Source: Xanthobacteraceae bacterium (GTDB taxonomy: Bacteria; Pseudomonadota; Alphaproteobacteria; Rhizobiales; Xanthobacteraceae). Taken from it: a DNA stretch of 64,000 bases. Position numbers and translations under genes: made by a program. Positions 49,017 through 57,886 of this stretch are shown piece by piece (the first letter of the stretch is position 1; each line of letters begins with the position of its first letter). The stretch is taken from assembly GCA_019454205.1 (NCBI GenBank), contig CP075369.1, positions 1,550,001 to 1,614,000 of the forward strand, written 5' to 3'. The notes under the pieces were generated by a model. That model ran no database searches and was not told the origin of the DNA. It worked only from the letters and a program-made list of their open reading frames with translations.

Positions 49017-49895
49017 CTAGTTCAACAGCCCGGCGTAGACCATGGCGCTCTTGATGGCTTCCTTGGTCTTCGCGGAAGCGGGAAGAAGCGGCGAGCGCAC
49101 GATCTCCTCGCAACGGCCAAGCATCTGCAAACCGGCTTTTGCGCCAGCCACGCCCGGCTCGAAGAAGATCGCATCGTGCAGCGGCGTCAGGCGGTCCTGA
49201 ATCTTCAGTGCTCCAGCATAATCGCCGGACAGCGAAGCGTTCTGCATCTGCGCGCACAGCGCCGGCGCGACATTCGACGTCACCGAAATGCAGCCGTGCC
49301 CGCCCGCCGCGTTATAGGCGAGCGCGGTCATGTCCTCGCCGGAAAGCTGGATGAAATCCGGGCCGAGCGCGTGGCGCTGCTGCGAGACGCGGCCGATATT
49401 CGCGGTCGCGTCCTTCACGCCGGCGATGTTCTTCAGCTCATACAGCCGCTTCATGGTATCGACCGACATGTCGACCACCGAGCGCGGCGGGATGTTGTAG
49501 ATGATGATCGGAATGCCGATCGCATCGTTCACCGCCTTGAAGTGAACGTACATGCCTTCCTGCGTCGGCTTGTTGTAATACGGCGTGACCACCAGCACCG
49601 CTTCCGCGCCCGCCTTCTCGGCGTGCCGCGCCAGCGAGACGGCCTCGAGCGTGTTGTTGGACCCGGCGCCTGCAATCACCGGCACCCGCCCCTTCGCCTG
49701 ATCAACGCACCACTCGACCACCTTGTGATGCTCTTCATGGGACAGCGTCGGGCTTTCGCCCGTGGTGCCGACCGGAACCAGACCCTGCGTGCCTTCGGTG
49801 ATCTGCCATTCCACGAGGTCGCGAAACGCTTTCTCGTCCAGTCCGCCGTTCTTGAACGGGGTAACGAGCGCGGTGAACGATCCTCGGAACTGCAC
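49017..49895 (-). CDS. dapA: 4-hydroxy-tetrahydrodipicolinate synthase
   Basis: 292 residues from GTG 49895, with GGAG six bases upstream; the frame reaches further with no plausible start. Catalytic lysine in NIAGVKDAT, tyrosine in IIYNIPPRSV, and VPVGTTGESPTLSHEEHHKV. It makes the ring precursor of lysine and diaminopimelate from aspartate semialdehyde and pyruvate. It precedes smpB on the minus strand and is divergent from the lytic transglycosylase. Confidence 0.95.
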   Translation of the reverse strand: MQFRGSFTALVTPFKNGGLDEKAFRDLVEWQITEGTQGLVPVGTTGESPTLSHEEHHKVVEWCVDQAKGRVPVIAGAGSNNTLEAVSLARHAEKAGAEAVLVVTPYYNKPTQEGMYVHFKAVNDAIGIPIIIYNIPPRSVVDMSVDTMKRLYELKNIAGVKDATANIGRVSQQRHALGPDFIQLSGEDMTALAYNAAGGHGCISVTSNVAPALCAQMQNASLSGDYAGALKIQDRLTPLHDAIFFEPGVAGAKAGLQMLGRCEEIVRSPLLPASAKTKEAIKSAMVYAGLLN

Positions 49896-50066
49896 GACAG
49901 TCTCCTGTGGCTGGGCTGAAAACGAAGCGCCTGAAATAGCGTGGAAAGCGGTCCGGCGGAAGGGAAACCGGGCTTTTTTGCTGCCCTTGCCCCGCCATAT
50001 CGCTACAGTAACCACCGATTCATACATATCAGTCCATTTCGGGGGTCAGGGACCAGAGGGAGACGG

Positions 50067-52058
50067 ATGCGACCGCCATTCGGCCGCGTCATTGCCGCGC
50101 TGTTATTGATTGCCGCAGCCTTCGCCATACCGGCGGCCGCGCAAACCCCTCCTGATGCCGCAAATCTCAAGAAAGCCCTTGAGCACCTGAAAGACGGCGA
50201 GTTCCGGGAAGCAGACGCTCTCGGCGCGAAGATGAGCGACCCGGCAGCGCGCAACCTCGTTACCTGGCTCGCGATCCGCCTGACCCCCAAAGACATCGGC
50301 TTCGACCGGATCCAGGCTTTCATCCGCCAGAACCCGCACTGGCCCAGCCCCACCCTGATCCGCCGCCGCGCCGAAAGCCTGTTACTCAGCGAGAAGCGCG
50401 ACCCGAAAACGGTCCTCGGCTATTTCGGCAACGCGCAGCCGGTTTCCGGCGATGGCATGATCGCCCTCGCCCGTGCGCTGATTGCGTCCAACCACCAGGC
50501 CCATGCGCTCGGCTGGTTACGCCGTGCATGGCGCGAGGAAGAACTCACCGGGTCGCTTGAGCAGGAAATCCTGAGCGCGCACGGCAGCCTGCTGACCAGC
50601 GCCGACCACAAGGCGCGCGCCGACCGGCTGTTCTACCTTGAGAAATTCGAAGCAGCGCAGCGCGCAGCCGAGCGCGCGAGCAAGGACGTCGCGTTGCTCA
50701 GCAAGGCACGCAATGCCGCGCTACAGCGCGCCGGAAACGCAAAATCGCTGCTCGATGCCGTGCCCGCGCATCTGCGCAAGGATGCCAGCTATCTCTATGC
50801 GCGCGCCTATCTCGCGCGCCGCGGCAACGACGCCAAGGCGGCCGCCGAATTCATGTTGCAGGCGCCGAAAATCCCCGCCAACTCGCCCGACGCCGACGAC
50901 TGGTGGCGCGAGCGCCGCCTCGTCATCCGCGCGCTGCTCGACGACAAGAATCCACAACTGGCGTATCGCGTGGCGAATACCGCGGTGACGCCCGACAACG
51001 ATATTCTGCAGGCCGATGTCCATTTCACCGCAGGCTGGGTAGCGCTGCGCTACCTGAAGGACCCGGCGACAGCAAAGCGGCATTTCTCGCAGGCGATACC
51101 CACGCCGCAACCGTTCTACATCGCGCGCGCGCTTTACTGGCAGGGCCGCGCCGCGGAAGCATTGAACGACGCAATCGGCGCGCGCTCGGCCTATGAGCTG
51201 GCCGCGCGCCATCATCTTGCGTTCTATGGCCAACTCGCCCGCGCAAAGCTGAAGCGCGGCGACCTCCCGTTTCGCGCTACCCCACAGGTCAGCGATGCGG
51301 ACCGGACCCAGTTCAACAACAACGAGGCGACGCGCGCATTCCGGCTGCTTTACGCAGCCGGCGCCACCGATCTGGTGATCCCTTTCGCCATCGACATCAT
51401 CGACCGCTCGCCGACCACCGCAACCGCGGTGCTGCTCGCGGAAATCGCGCGCGCCAACGGCGACAACCGCGCGCTGGTCATCATCGGCAAGCAAGGTCTG
51501 GATCGTGGCCTGCCGGTCGATGCTATCGCGTTCCCTCTTACCGGCATCCCCGATTACAAACATCTGGGACCGCCGATCGAGAAAGGCGTGGTCTATGCAA
51601 TTGCGCGGCAGGAAAGCGAGTTCAATCCTTACGCCGTCTCGCCCGCGAATGCCTATGGCCTGATGCAGGTGATCCGTCCGACCGGCGTCGGCATCGCGCG
51701 GCGCATCGGGGTCCCGTTCGACTTCAACAAGCTGCAACGCGACCCGGCTTATAACGTCACGTTCGGTTCCGCCGAACTCGGCCATCTGGTGCAGACGTTC
51801 AACGGCTCCTACGTGCTGACCTTCATCGGCTACAACGCCGGACCGGGACGCGCGCGCCAATGGATGAACCTGCGCGGCGATCCGCGCGGCGCGCAAACGG
51901 AAGCAATCATCGACTGGATCGAACGCATTCCGATCACCGAAACGCGGCTCTATATTCTTCGCGTGCTGGAAAACCTGCAGGTCTACCGCGCGCTGCTCAC
52001 CAACAAGCGCACGCATAGCATCGAGTCCGACCTCGCCCGCGGCGGCAACGACGGCTAG
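50067..52058 (+). CDS. soluble lytic murein transglycosylase (Slt70-like)
   Basis: 663 residues from ATG 50067 (GGGAG upstream). Signal peptide RVIAALLLIAAAFAIPAAA; a long alpha-superhelical N-terminal domain of TPR-like pairs (AYLARRGNDAKAAAEFMLQ, ARALYWQGRAAEALNDAIGA); C-terminal SLT domain with catalytic Glu in AIARQESEFNPYAVSPANAY, GLMQVIRP and YVLTFIGYNAGPGRARQWM. It cleaves peptidoglycan to anhydro-muropeptides in the periplasm. It is divergent from dapA. Confidence 0.93.
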   Translation: MRPPFGRVIAALLLIAAAFAIPAAAQTPPDAANLKKALEHLKDGEFREADALGAKMSDPAARNLVTWLAIRLTPKDIGFDRIQAFIRQNPHWPSPTLIRRRAESLLLSEKRDPKTVLGYFGNAQPVSGDGMIALARALIASNHQAHALGWLRRAWREEELTGSLEQEILSAHGSLLTSADHKARADRLFYLEKFEAAQRAAERASKDVALLSKARNAALQRAGNAKSLLDAVPAHLRKDASYLYARAYLARRGNDAKAAAEFMLQAPKIPANSPDADDWWRERRLVIRALLDDKNPQLAYRVANTAVTPDNDILQADVHFTAGWVALRYLKDPATAKRHFSQAIPTPQPFYIARALYWQGRAAEALNDAIGARSAYELAARHHLAFYGQLARAKLKRGDLPFRATPQVSDADRTQFNNNEATRAFRLLYAAGATDLVIPFAIDIIDRSPTTATAVLLAEIARANGDNRALVIIGKQGLDRGLPVDAIAFPLTGIPDYKHLGPPIEKGVVYAIARQESEFNPYAVSPANAYGLMQVIRPTGVGIARRIGVPFDFNKLQRDPAYNVTFGSAELGHLVQTFNGSYVLTFIGYNAGPGRARQWMNLRGDPRGAQTEAIIDWIERIPITETRLYILRVLENLQVYRALLTNKRTHSIESDLARGGNDG

Positions 52059-52107
52059 GCTAGGCAGACCACAGGCCCTCGCCGCCGTTACAGCTTTCTG
52101 ACCAAAA

Positions 52108-53007
52108 ATGACCAACAAAATCAATGATTTATATATTACTAGTACGGACGGCCTGAAGCTGCACCTGCTCGACGCAGGACCGCGGGATGTTCGCCGGCTG
52201 CCCATGATTTGCCTTCCCGGGCTAACGCGCACCAACGAAGATTTCCGCGAACTGATCGAGGCGCTCGCTTTCGATGCGGACGCACCTCGCCGCGTATTGG
52301 CGCTTTCCTCGCGCGGACGCGGGCTGTCGGACCGCGATCCGAATCCGGCCAACTACGCGGTGCCGGTCGAACTGAACGATCTCCTCACCGTGCTGAACGC
52401 GCTCAACATCGAGCGCGCGGTGTTCATCGGCACATCACGCGGCGGTATTCTCACCATGGCGCTGACGGCGGCAAAGCCATCCGTCATCGCGGGCGCGGTG
52501 CTGAACGATATCGGGCCAGTGCTGGAAATGCCGGGCCTGCTGCGTATCCAGTCCTATGTCGGCAAGCTACCCCAGCCGAAAGATTGGAACGATGCCGTGC
52601 GGATTCTAAAAACGACGATGGAACACGAGTTCCCAGCGTTCACCGCACACGACTGGAATCGCTACGCACGGATTTCTTGGATTGAAGATGAGAACGCCCT
52701 AATCGGCCGCTCCGATCCGGCCATCGCGTTCAACCTGAAAGACATCCGTGCGGATGTGCCCGCACCACCCATGTGGCCGTTGTTCGACGGACTGAAGAAC
52801 GCGCCGCTGCTGGTCTTCCGCGGCGAGCACTCGAATCTGCTTTCGCGCGAGACGGTGACGGAGATGAAAGCGCGGCATCCGGATATGGCCGCGATCGAGA
52901 TACCGGGCGTCGGCCATCCGCCCACGCTCGCCGACGAACGCATGATCGGCCCCATTCGCAAGCTTGCAATTCGCGCCGATACCGAAGAAAGCAAATTCTC
53001 GTCGTAA
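52108..53007 (+). CDS. alpha/beta hydrolase
   Basis: 299 residues. Strand-turn nucleophile GTSRGG near residue 112, oxyanion motif LPGLTRTNEDFR, SSRGRGLSDRDPNPANYAVP in the cap region, VFRGEHSNLLSRET (acid) and VGHPPTL (His). No signal peptide. The catalytic triad looks complete; substrate unknown. It follows the lytic transglycosylase by 50 bases. ATG 52108 has a weak ribosome site (CTGACC). Just downstream the base composition falls and strand changes at 53019. Confidence 0.85.
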   Translation: MTNKINDLYITSTDGLKLHLLDAGPRDVRRLPMICLPGLTRTNEDFRELIEALAFDADAPRRVLALSSRGRGLSDRDPNPANYAVPVELNDLLTVLNALNIERAVFIGTSRGGILTMALTAAKPSVIAGAVLNDIGPVLEMPGLLRIQSYVGKLPQPKDWNDAVRILKTTMEHEFPAFTAHDWNRYARISWIEDENALIGRSDPAIAFNLKDIRADVPAPPMWPLFDGLKNAPLLVFRGEHSNLLSRETVTEMKARHPDMAAIEIPGVGHPPTLADERMIGPIRKLAIRADTEESKFSS

Positions 53008-53018
53008 GGTGCCAGCAA

Positions 53019-53171
53019 CTAATCTTGCTGGATTCTTTGTCGCTCGTACTCGTCTTCCACTTTTGCCTCACGATGAAGCTGCACGCCGATGGCAACTATC
53101 GCGCACAGCAGGCCGAAAGAAACTGCGAAGATCGTAAAAAATGTCCAATCTGCTAAATCGAAAAAGCCCAT
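53019..53171 (-). CDS. tiny single-pass membrane protein of the methyltransferase operon
   Basis: 50 residues from ATG 53171 with AGGA five bases upstream. One membrane helix FFTIFAVSFGLLCAIVAIGV after MGFFDLADWT, then a charged cytoplasmic-type tail EAKVEDEYERQRIQQD. It is the last of four closely packed minus-strand genes, seven bases after the previous stop. No family recognised. Composition is AT-rich like its neighbours. Confidence 0.65.
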   Translation of the reverse strand: MGFFDLADWTFFTIFAVSFGLLCAIVAIGVQLHREAKVEDEYERQRIQQD

Positions 53172-53178
53172 AAGAGTC

Positions 53179-53364
53179 CTATTCGGTTAACTTAATTCGG
53201 CGTTGGAAAATAAACACGACAATAACGCAGACAATTAGCAAGGCGCATAGCAAAAAATCTCCAACATTCTTTCTATGCGAAAACAACAAGCCGCTAACGA
53301 TTGTAGCCGAGATGATGTAGGCCCACATCGCCATCTTAATAGCGGTAAGGTAGCCCCGGCTCAC
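53179..53364 (-). CDS. small two-helix membrane protein of the methyltransferase operon
   Basis: 61 residues. Two hydrophobic segments: AMWAYIISATIVSGLLF and FLLCALLIVCVIVVFIF, joined by a basic loop SHRKNVGD; ends QRRIKLTE. Its ATG overlaps the stop of the next gene upstream (53361-53364), so translation is coupled. No family recognised. Confidence 0.65.
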   Translation of the reverse strand: MSRGYLTAIKMAMWAYIISATIVSGLLFSHRKNVGDFLLCALLIVCVIVVFIFQRRIKLTE

Positions 53365-53576
53365 GTCGATTGCTTCCTTCGTCTCATTTGATTTGTCGCA
53401 ATGGTCGCATCATGAATGACAGTGTGACCAACGACAAATCCGATACCGGTAGCTATCACCATGGCCACGAGTTGCCCGGTGTATGATTGCACAAGCAGAT
53501 AGAGCAGATAACAGCCAGTGTACGCCACGCCAAGCGTCAGTAATCTAGCAATATCTAGCCAAGTAGATTTTTTCAT
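53361..53576 (-). CDS. small two-helix membrane protein of the methyltransferase operon
   Basis: 71 residues: LLTLGVAYTGCYLLYLLVQ and LVAMVIATGIGFVVGHTV are membrane-like, the latter followed by HDATIATNQMRRRKQST. The C-terminus is basic. Its ATG overlaps the methyltransferase stop by four bases (53573-53576), so the methyltransferase and this protein are probably made together. No family recognised. Confidence 0.65.
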   Translation of the reverse strand: MKKSTWLDIARLLTLGVAYTGCYLLYLLVQSYTGQLVAMVIATGIGFVVGHTVIHDATIATNQMRRRKQST

Positions 53577-54364
53577 TGGGGTTTCGATGCAACGATGATG
53601 AGACTACGGGACGTTAGCGCGTTCCACGAGTTTGCCGTTCTGGCAACATCGTGAGTCTCTTCGTACAGCTTTGGCTCTTTACGCGCGATCCGATTGACGT
53701 GCTTCCGGGTCGCTAAGCGTGTAAATGGCCAGAGCATCGTCGCGATAATCGATGCACTTCGCTTTGAGCGATCACTGTAGAGTTCAATATTGCGAAATCC
53801 GGCGCGGCGCAGGCCATAATTCCAATACTGATAAGGTAGCGCAGCGATGTGACCGGAGATGCGGCCACCGTTCTCCGGGAGAATGCTAGGCGACGGAAAC
53901 ATGTGAAAGTGGCCGGAGAAAAGAAACTTCACTCGCGAAAGCGCGTGACCGGGGTTGGGGACCGAAAAAATCAGCACCCCGCCCGGTTTCAGAATGCGAT
54001 AAACGTCAGCGATTACATCGTATGGTGCGCGCGTATGCTCGAATACCTCAATTGCAGCAACTCCATCGAATGTGCCGCTCTCGTAAGGCATTCCGTTGTT
54101 AGCATCGAACTCGTGGAACGTGGCCCCTTCGGCCTGAAATGCTCCGCCAGCAATATCGCAAGCGAAAAGCGATTGACCGGGCTTCAAGCCGCTCTTTTCC
54201 CGTTCAGAAGAAAGCAGCCTCGTGAAGTAACCGGTGCCAGCTCCCAGATCGAGTAAGGCGCCATTTATCTTGCCGCCCTCGCGTAATTTCGCCAGGACAA
54301 AATCGTTCGTGGCTTTTAGCGAGGCAGAGCCATGACCTTGCAAGCCACTCGCCGAGCGTTGCAT
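53573..54364 (-). CDS. class I SAM-dependent methyltransferase
   Basis: 263 residues from ATG 54364 (GGAAA six bases upstream); TTG 54388 is the longer alternative. Motif I LLDLGAGTGYFTRL, acidic motif ACDIAGG, post-I NNGMPYESGTFDGVAAIEVF, then RILKPGGVLIFSVPN and PYQYWNYGLRRAGF. It belongs to the UbiG/Methyltransf_11 type; substrate is open. It heads the AT-rich operon of three tiny membrane proteins. One line of this patch (53221-53280) has 23 G+C of 60, against 58% in a housekeeping line such as 24301-24360. Confidence 0.85.
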   Translation of the reverse strand: MQRSASGLQGHGSASLKATNDFVLAKLREGGKINGALLDLGAGTGYFTRLLSSEREKSGLKPGQSLFACDIAGGAFQAEGATFHEFDANNGMPYESGTFDGVAAIEVFEHTRAPYDVIADVYRILKPGGVLIFSVPNPGHALSRVKFLFSGHFHMFPSPSILPENGGRISGHIAALPYQYWNYGLRRAGFRNIELYSDRSKRSASIIATMLWPFTRLATRKHVNRIARKEPKLYEETHDVARTANSWNALTSRSLIIVASKPQ

Positions 54365-54486
54365 CCCCAGTTTCCAGCAAGTCCCCAAATATTGAGGTGA
54401 GCGTCAGGCAAAACAAGCTGTAGTGCAAGTCTAATCGGCCAAGTGATTAACATGCGCAATCGGACCGATCATCGATACACAAACGA

Positions 54487-54514
54487 AAACCCCGGCGGTT
54501 TCCCGCCGGGGTTT
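54487..54514 (-). terminator. Rho-independent terminator after the porin
   Basis: AAACCCCGGCGG and CCGCCGGGGTTT form a perfect 12-base stem with loop TTTC. On the minus strand it is followed by TTTTCGTTT. It lies 23 bases past the porin stop. Confidence 0.9.
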
Positions 54515-54537
54515 CCTAGTCTTATCCGATCGTTAGA

Positions 54538-55926
54538 TCAGAACGGACGGTTGACGTTCACGCGGAACGCGAGGATGTCATCCGAACCGGCAGCCTGCAG
54601 AGCAGTTGCGGAGGTCGACATGTCCGTCCACAGAACGTCCAGCTGGATGTTCAGGTCCTTAACCGGCGACCAGGCGATGTTACCACCGATCTGGGTGATC
54701 TCGGCGCTCGGATAGCCCTGAGCGGTCGCGATCGGGCCGAAGTTAACTTCGGTGTAGCCCGCGAACACTGCAACGCGCAGAGACGGCGAGAAGAAGTGAC
54801 GGAACTGACCGTTGATCGACCAGGCTTCCGTGCGCTCAAGGCCAGTCGCAGTAGCGACTGCGTCAACCGCAGTGAAGGCCGGACCGCCAACAGCACCAGC
54901 CGCCTGACGGAAGCCGAAGCCCGGACCGTTGCGGAGCGGGTTGCCGCCGAGACCGGTGTATTCCACCGCGCCTTCGGAGTACACGCCCTGGATGCTGATC
55001 GTGTCACCCGGAGCAATGAACGGCAGGTTCACGACGATGCCAGCACCGATCGCGTAACCATTCGAGTTCGGGTACACACCAGCCGGAAGCAGACCACCGG
55101 CAAAAGTGTTGCCGTTGACTTCCAGTTCCGTGACAGCACCCATGATCTGCGCAGAACCCCACGCCTGATCGATGCGGATGTTGCCAACGATGTTCGGCAT
55201 GCGGAAGCCAGCCGACGCATCACCGATACCCAGCGGAGCAGCAGCACCACCCGGAGTAGCAGCCTGATAGATCGTGTTGGCAATGCCGTAACGGGTCGAG
55301 GACGGATCTTCGAGCGAGACCGTCGCCGAGAGACCGCCACCGAAGTTCGCGGTGTAGGCAATGACCTGGGTCCAGGTCCAGTGGACCGAAGCCATGCCGA
55401 TGCCGTTGTAGTTGTTACCGAACGTGAAGAACGAGTCGGTCTGACCAACGGTGAAGCCCGCGAACTGGAGGAACGCGAGTTCGGCGCCGGCGGTCGCAGT
55501 GGCGAGACCCGGAGCGGTGGTACCACCGTTGCCCGAGGTCGAAACGCCGAACGGCTGACGCACGTAGGTGCGCAGAACGCCGTACGGGGTGGCCTGGCGC
55601 GTGTCGAGGATCAGGTAGATACGCGAACGGGCCATGTAGTCGTTATCTTCACGGTTGATAACGAGGTTGGTGCCGTTGCCCGACGAGGAGATCGGCGCTT
55701 CGGTCGTCTGGTTACCGTTGCGAATGCCGAATTCCATCGTGGCGAGACCGCCAACCTTAATGCAGATATCCGTGCCCGGGATGTAGTAGAAGCCCGGACC
55801 ATACTGCGGACAAATCTTCACGTAACCGACCGGCTTGGCCTTTACGGGAAGGTCCGCTGCCTGCGCCGCGGCGGTCGCTGCGAAAGCTGCAGCGGTGCCG
55901 AGGATGAGGCTTTTCACCATCTTCAT
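54538..55926 (-). CDS. Porin_2-family outer membrane porin
   Basis: 462 residues from ATG 55926 (GGAGG upstream; ATG 55920 is the next). Signal peptide SLILGTAAAFAATAAAQA. The N-terminal mature region ADLPVKAKPVGYVKICPQYG, FYYIPGTDICIKVGGLATME is the hallmark of rhizobial porins with two disulfide-forming Cys, and the last residue is Phe (VNVNRPF), as outer-membrane beta-barrels need. NDYMARSRIYLILDTR is a barrel strand. It should form a trimeric general porin. A long untranslated or promoter region of about 485 bases precedes it. Confidence 0.93.
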   Translation of the reverse strand: MKMVKSLILGTAAAFAATAAAQAADLPVKAKPVGYVKICPQYGPGFYYIPGTDICIKVGGLATMEFGIRNGNQTTEAPISSSGNGTNLVINREDNDYMARSRIYLILDTRQATPYGVLRTYVRQPFGVSTSGNGGTTAPGLATATAGAELAFLQFAGFTVGQTDSFFTFGNNYNGIGMASVHWTWTQVIAYTANFGGGLSATVSLEDPSSTRYGIANTIYQAATPGGAAAPLGIGDASAGFRMPNIVGNIRIDQAWGSAQIMGAVTELEVNGNTFAGGLLPAGVYPNSNGYAIGAGIVVNLPFIAPGDTISIQGVYSEGAVEYTGLGGNPLRNGPGFGFRQAAGAVGGPAFTAVDAVATATGLERTEAWSINGQFRHFFSPSLRVAVFAGYTEVNFGPIATAQGYPSAEITQIGGNIAWSPVKDLNIQLDVLWTDMSTSATALQAAGSDDILAFRVNVNRPF

Positions 55927-56411
55927 CGTGACCTCCAAAGAGTCTTCTCTCTCAAAAATGCCTGAGGGAGCGGGTCTTACTCCGGAGGGCTGACGCCCTT
56001 TGGAAAAATCCCCAAATTCCCCGCGAACCACCCGATCCGACTTCGTGCCTGCCTCGAACTTTTGAGAGTTCGTACAAAACCCTGACAGAAGCCGTCGAAA
56101 CCGGACGGGTGCGACGCAAGGTTCCCCCCGATTGGAGCTCCCCCCTCTGTCGCAGGGTCACCTTAGCCAAGGCACCTTACCGTTCAATGTGAATGATGCT
56201 TTTGGGGGCATAGGGAACCTCGATTCCCCATTTGTGTTGCAGAAACGCCACGGTTATGTTTTCGGAACACAAACAATATCAATGGGTTAGGAAGTCTTCG
56301 CCACGGTTGTGCACCGGGGGTTGTGGGCAGGCCTTACTGTATACAAGTCGTGGAAATAGGTATCTAAATACCCGAATCGGCCGATCCCTACGGAATCACA
56401 GAAAATCGCGC
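55927..56411. other. long intergenic region before the porin
   Basis: About 485 bases between the divergent-start side of the porin and the 3' end of the chemoreceptor gene. It is less GC-rich than the neighbouring genes, has a small GAACT-N6-AGTTC hairpin near 56056 and an ATG-led frame at 56232 that is interrupted in composition and overlaps the chemoreceptor. I see no convincing gene. A porin leader with an RNA regulator site is likely. Confidence 0.5.
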
Positions 56412-57797
56412 TCAGGCCCGTCTGGCTACGTCCGCGAAGGGTTTCGGCCCTTCCCCCTCCGTACGCGCAACCGCCAGCAACGCTTCAACCGCATGGTCTA
56501 GTTCGGACAGACACTTGCCGAGATCGAATGCAAGATCGCGGGCGGCATTCGCCTCCGCATCAGTCTGCGAGATGGAATGCGCGGCCTTCTGCATCGCATC
56601 GGCGACTTCATTCGCGTAGCCGGAGGTGCGGCTCGTACTTTGGGCAATGCTGCTGGTGGCATCCGCCTGCTGGTCGACCGAACCCGATAGCGCTTCAACC
56701 GTTGCCGCAACTTCGCCGATTGCACGGCCGCAGGAGGCGATCTCGCCGACGGATTGCCGCGTCGCTTCCTGGATTTTCGAAATCTGCTCTGAAATCTCGT
56801 CGGTCGCGCGCGAAGTTTGCGTCGAGAGCGACTTTACTTCGCTGGCGACGACAGCAAAGCCCCTGCCCGCTTCTCCCGCGCGTGCCGCCTCGATAGTCGC
56901 ATTCAGCGCAAGCAGATTGGTTTGCGAGGCAATCTGCGAAATCAATCCGACCACCGAGCCGACCCGATCGACGGACTCAGACAGCGAAGCGACGATGTCG
57001 TTCGCGCGCCGAGCGAGATCAACCGCTTCCAGCGACATCCGCGCGCTTTGCGTGGAACGGCCGCGAATGTCTGCAATGGCGGAAGACAACTCCTCGGCCG
57101 CGCTGGCCATCCGGTTTGCATCTTTTGCGGAAGTTTCCGCGATGCCCGCGGCGAGATTGGCGTGACTATTCGAGCTTTGCGCCAGCGACGACAGCCGTGC
57201 CGACGACTCGCTCAATTGACCCGCCGCGCCTGCGATGGATTTGCGTACCTGCTCTATTACGATGCCGAATTTTCCGATCGCCTCGCCAAGCTTGTCGCCA
57301 CGTACCTTGCTCTCGCTGACAGCCAGTTCGTTGTGACAAGCAACGGCATTTGCATTGTCCAGCAGGAACAACCGCGTTGCCACATCGGCAAGCTCTGCGA
57401 CCTTCGCTCCCGACCAGTAGGTTTTGCCGAGACGCCGGAAGATGCCGCTTAGCAGCGGACGGCTGAACGTCGCCCGGGCGCGCATATCGAGCGTGAGGCG
57501 GATTTCGAATTTCGCCCGATCATATGCCGCCGCTACCCATGCCTCATCGAACGGATGCAGGCAGAGTCCTTTCGTAGACTCCACGACCACGCGGGTGATT
57601 TCCTCGCGGTTCTTGTCGAGCGTGCGGGCATAAGCCGGCGCATATTCTGCCGAATAGTCGATAACGCCGCCGACTGCGCCGGCAAGGTGCGTTTCGACCA
57701 AGTCCCAGATATGGCGGCGCTGCAGACGCTGCGACTCGCGCTCGCTGGCGAAGCCATAAAGCCCCAACCGCACCTGAAATGCAGACGGAATTGCCAC
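56412..57797 (-). CDS. cytoplasmic methyl-accepting chemotaxis protein with globin-like N-terminus
   Basis: 461 residues and no membrane helix, so a soluble receptor. Residues 1-160 are helical, RLGLYGFASERESQRLQRRH through AAYDRAKFEIRLTLDMRARA, and resemble globin-coupled sensors in length and placement, but the stretch ARATFSRPLLSGIF has no His where the haem ligand should be. From about 230 the MCP signalling domain: IASQTNLLALNATIEAARAG and GRGFAVVASEVKSLSTQTSR. Start is GTG. Either the globin is haemless or the N-terminus is another helical sensor. Confidence 0.82.
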   Translation of the reverse strand: MAIPSAFQVRLGLYGFASERESQRLQRRHIWDLVETHLAGAVGGVIDYSAEYAPAYARTLDKNREEITRVVVESTKGLCLHPFDEAWVAAAYDRAKFEIRLTLDMRARATFSRPLLSGIFRRLGKTYWSGAKVAELADVATRLFLLDNANAVACHNELAVSESKVRGDKLGEAIGKFGIVIEQVRKSIAGAAGQLSESSARLSSLAQSSNSHANLAAGIAETSAKDANRMASAAEELSSAIADIRGRSTQSARMSLEAVDLARRANDIVASLSESVDRVGSVVGLISQIASQTNLLALNATIEAARAGEAGRGFAVVASEVKSLSTQTSRATDEISEQISKIQEATRQSVGEIASCGRAIGEVAATVEALSGSVDQQADATSSIAQSTSRTSGYANEVADAMQKAAHSISQTDAEANAARDLAFDLGKCLSELDHAVEALLAVARTEGEGPKPFADVARRA

Positions 57798-57886
57798 GCG
57801 CCAGCCCCCGATCGAAAAGCGGCGAAGTATGGCCGGCGCGCGCTTTATATAGCGTTAATCCTGTTTATAACCGCCAGGCGGAATAC

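Noticed and set aside
50721..52352. A 543-residue open frame on the minus strand across the lytic transglycosylase
   Set aside because: Arg-rich and low in hydrophobic structure; it covers the antisense of a complete transglycosylase with intact SLT motifs.
54796..55965. A 389-residue open frame on the plus strand inside the porin
   Set aside because: Arg/Thr-rich shadow of the porin; no ribosome site and no family pattern.
56232..56501. Plus-strand frame of 89 residues before the porin region
   Set aside because: Basic, low-complexity product without ribosome site, overlapping the chemoreceptor 3' end.
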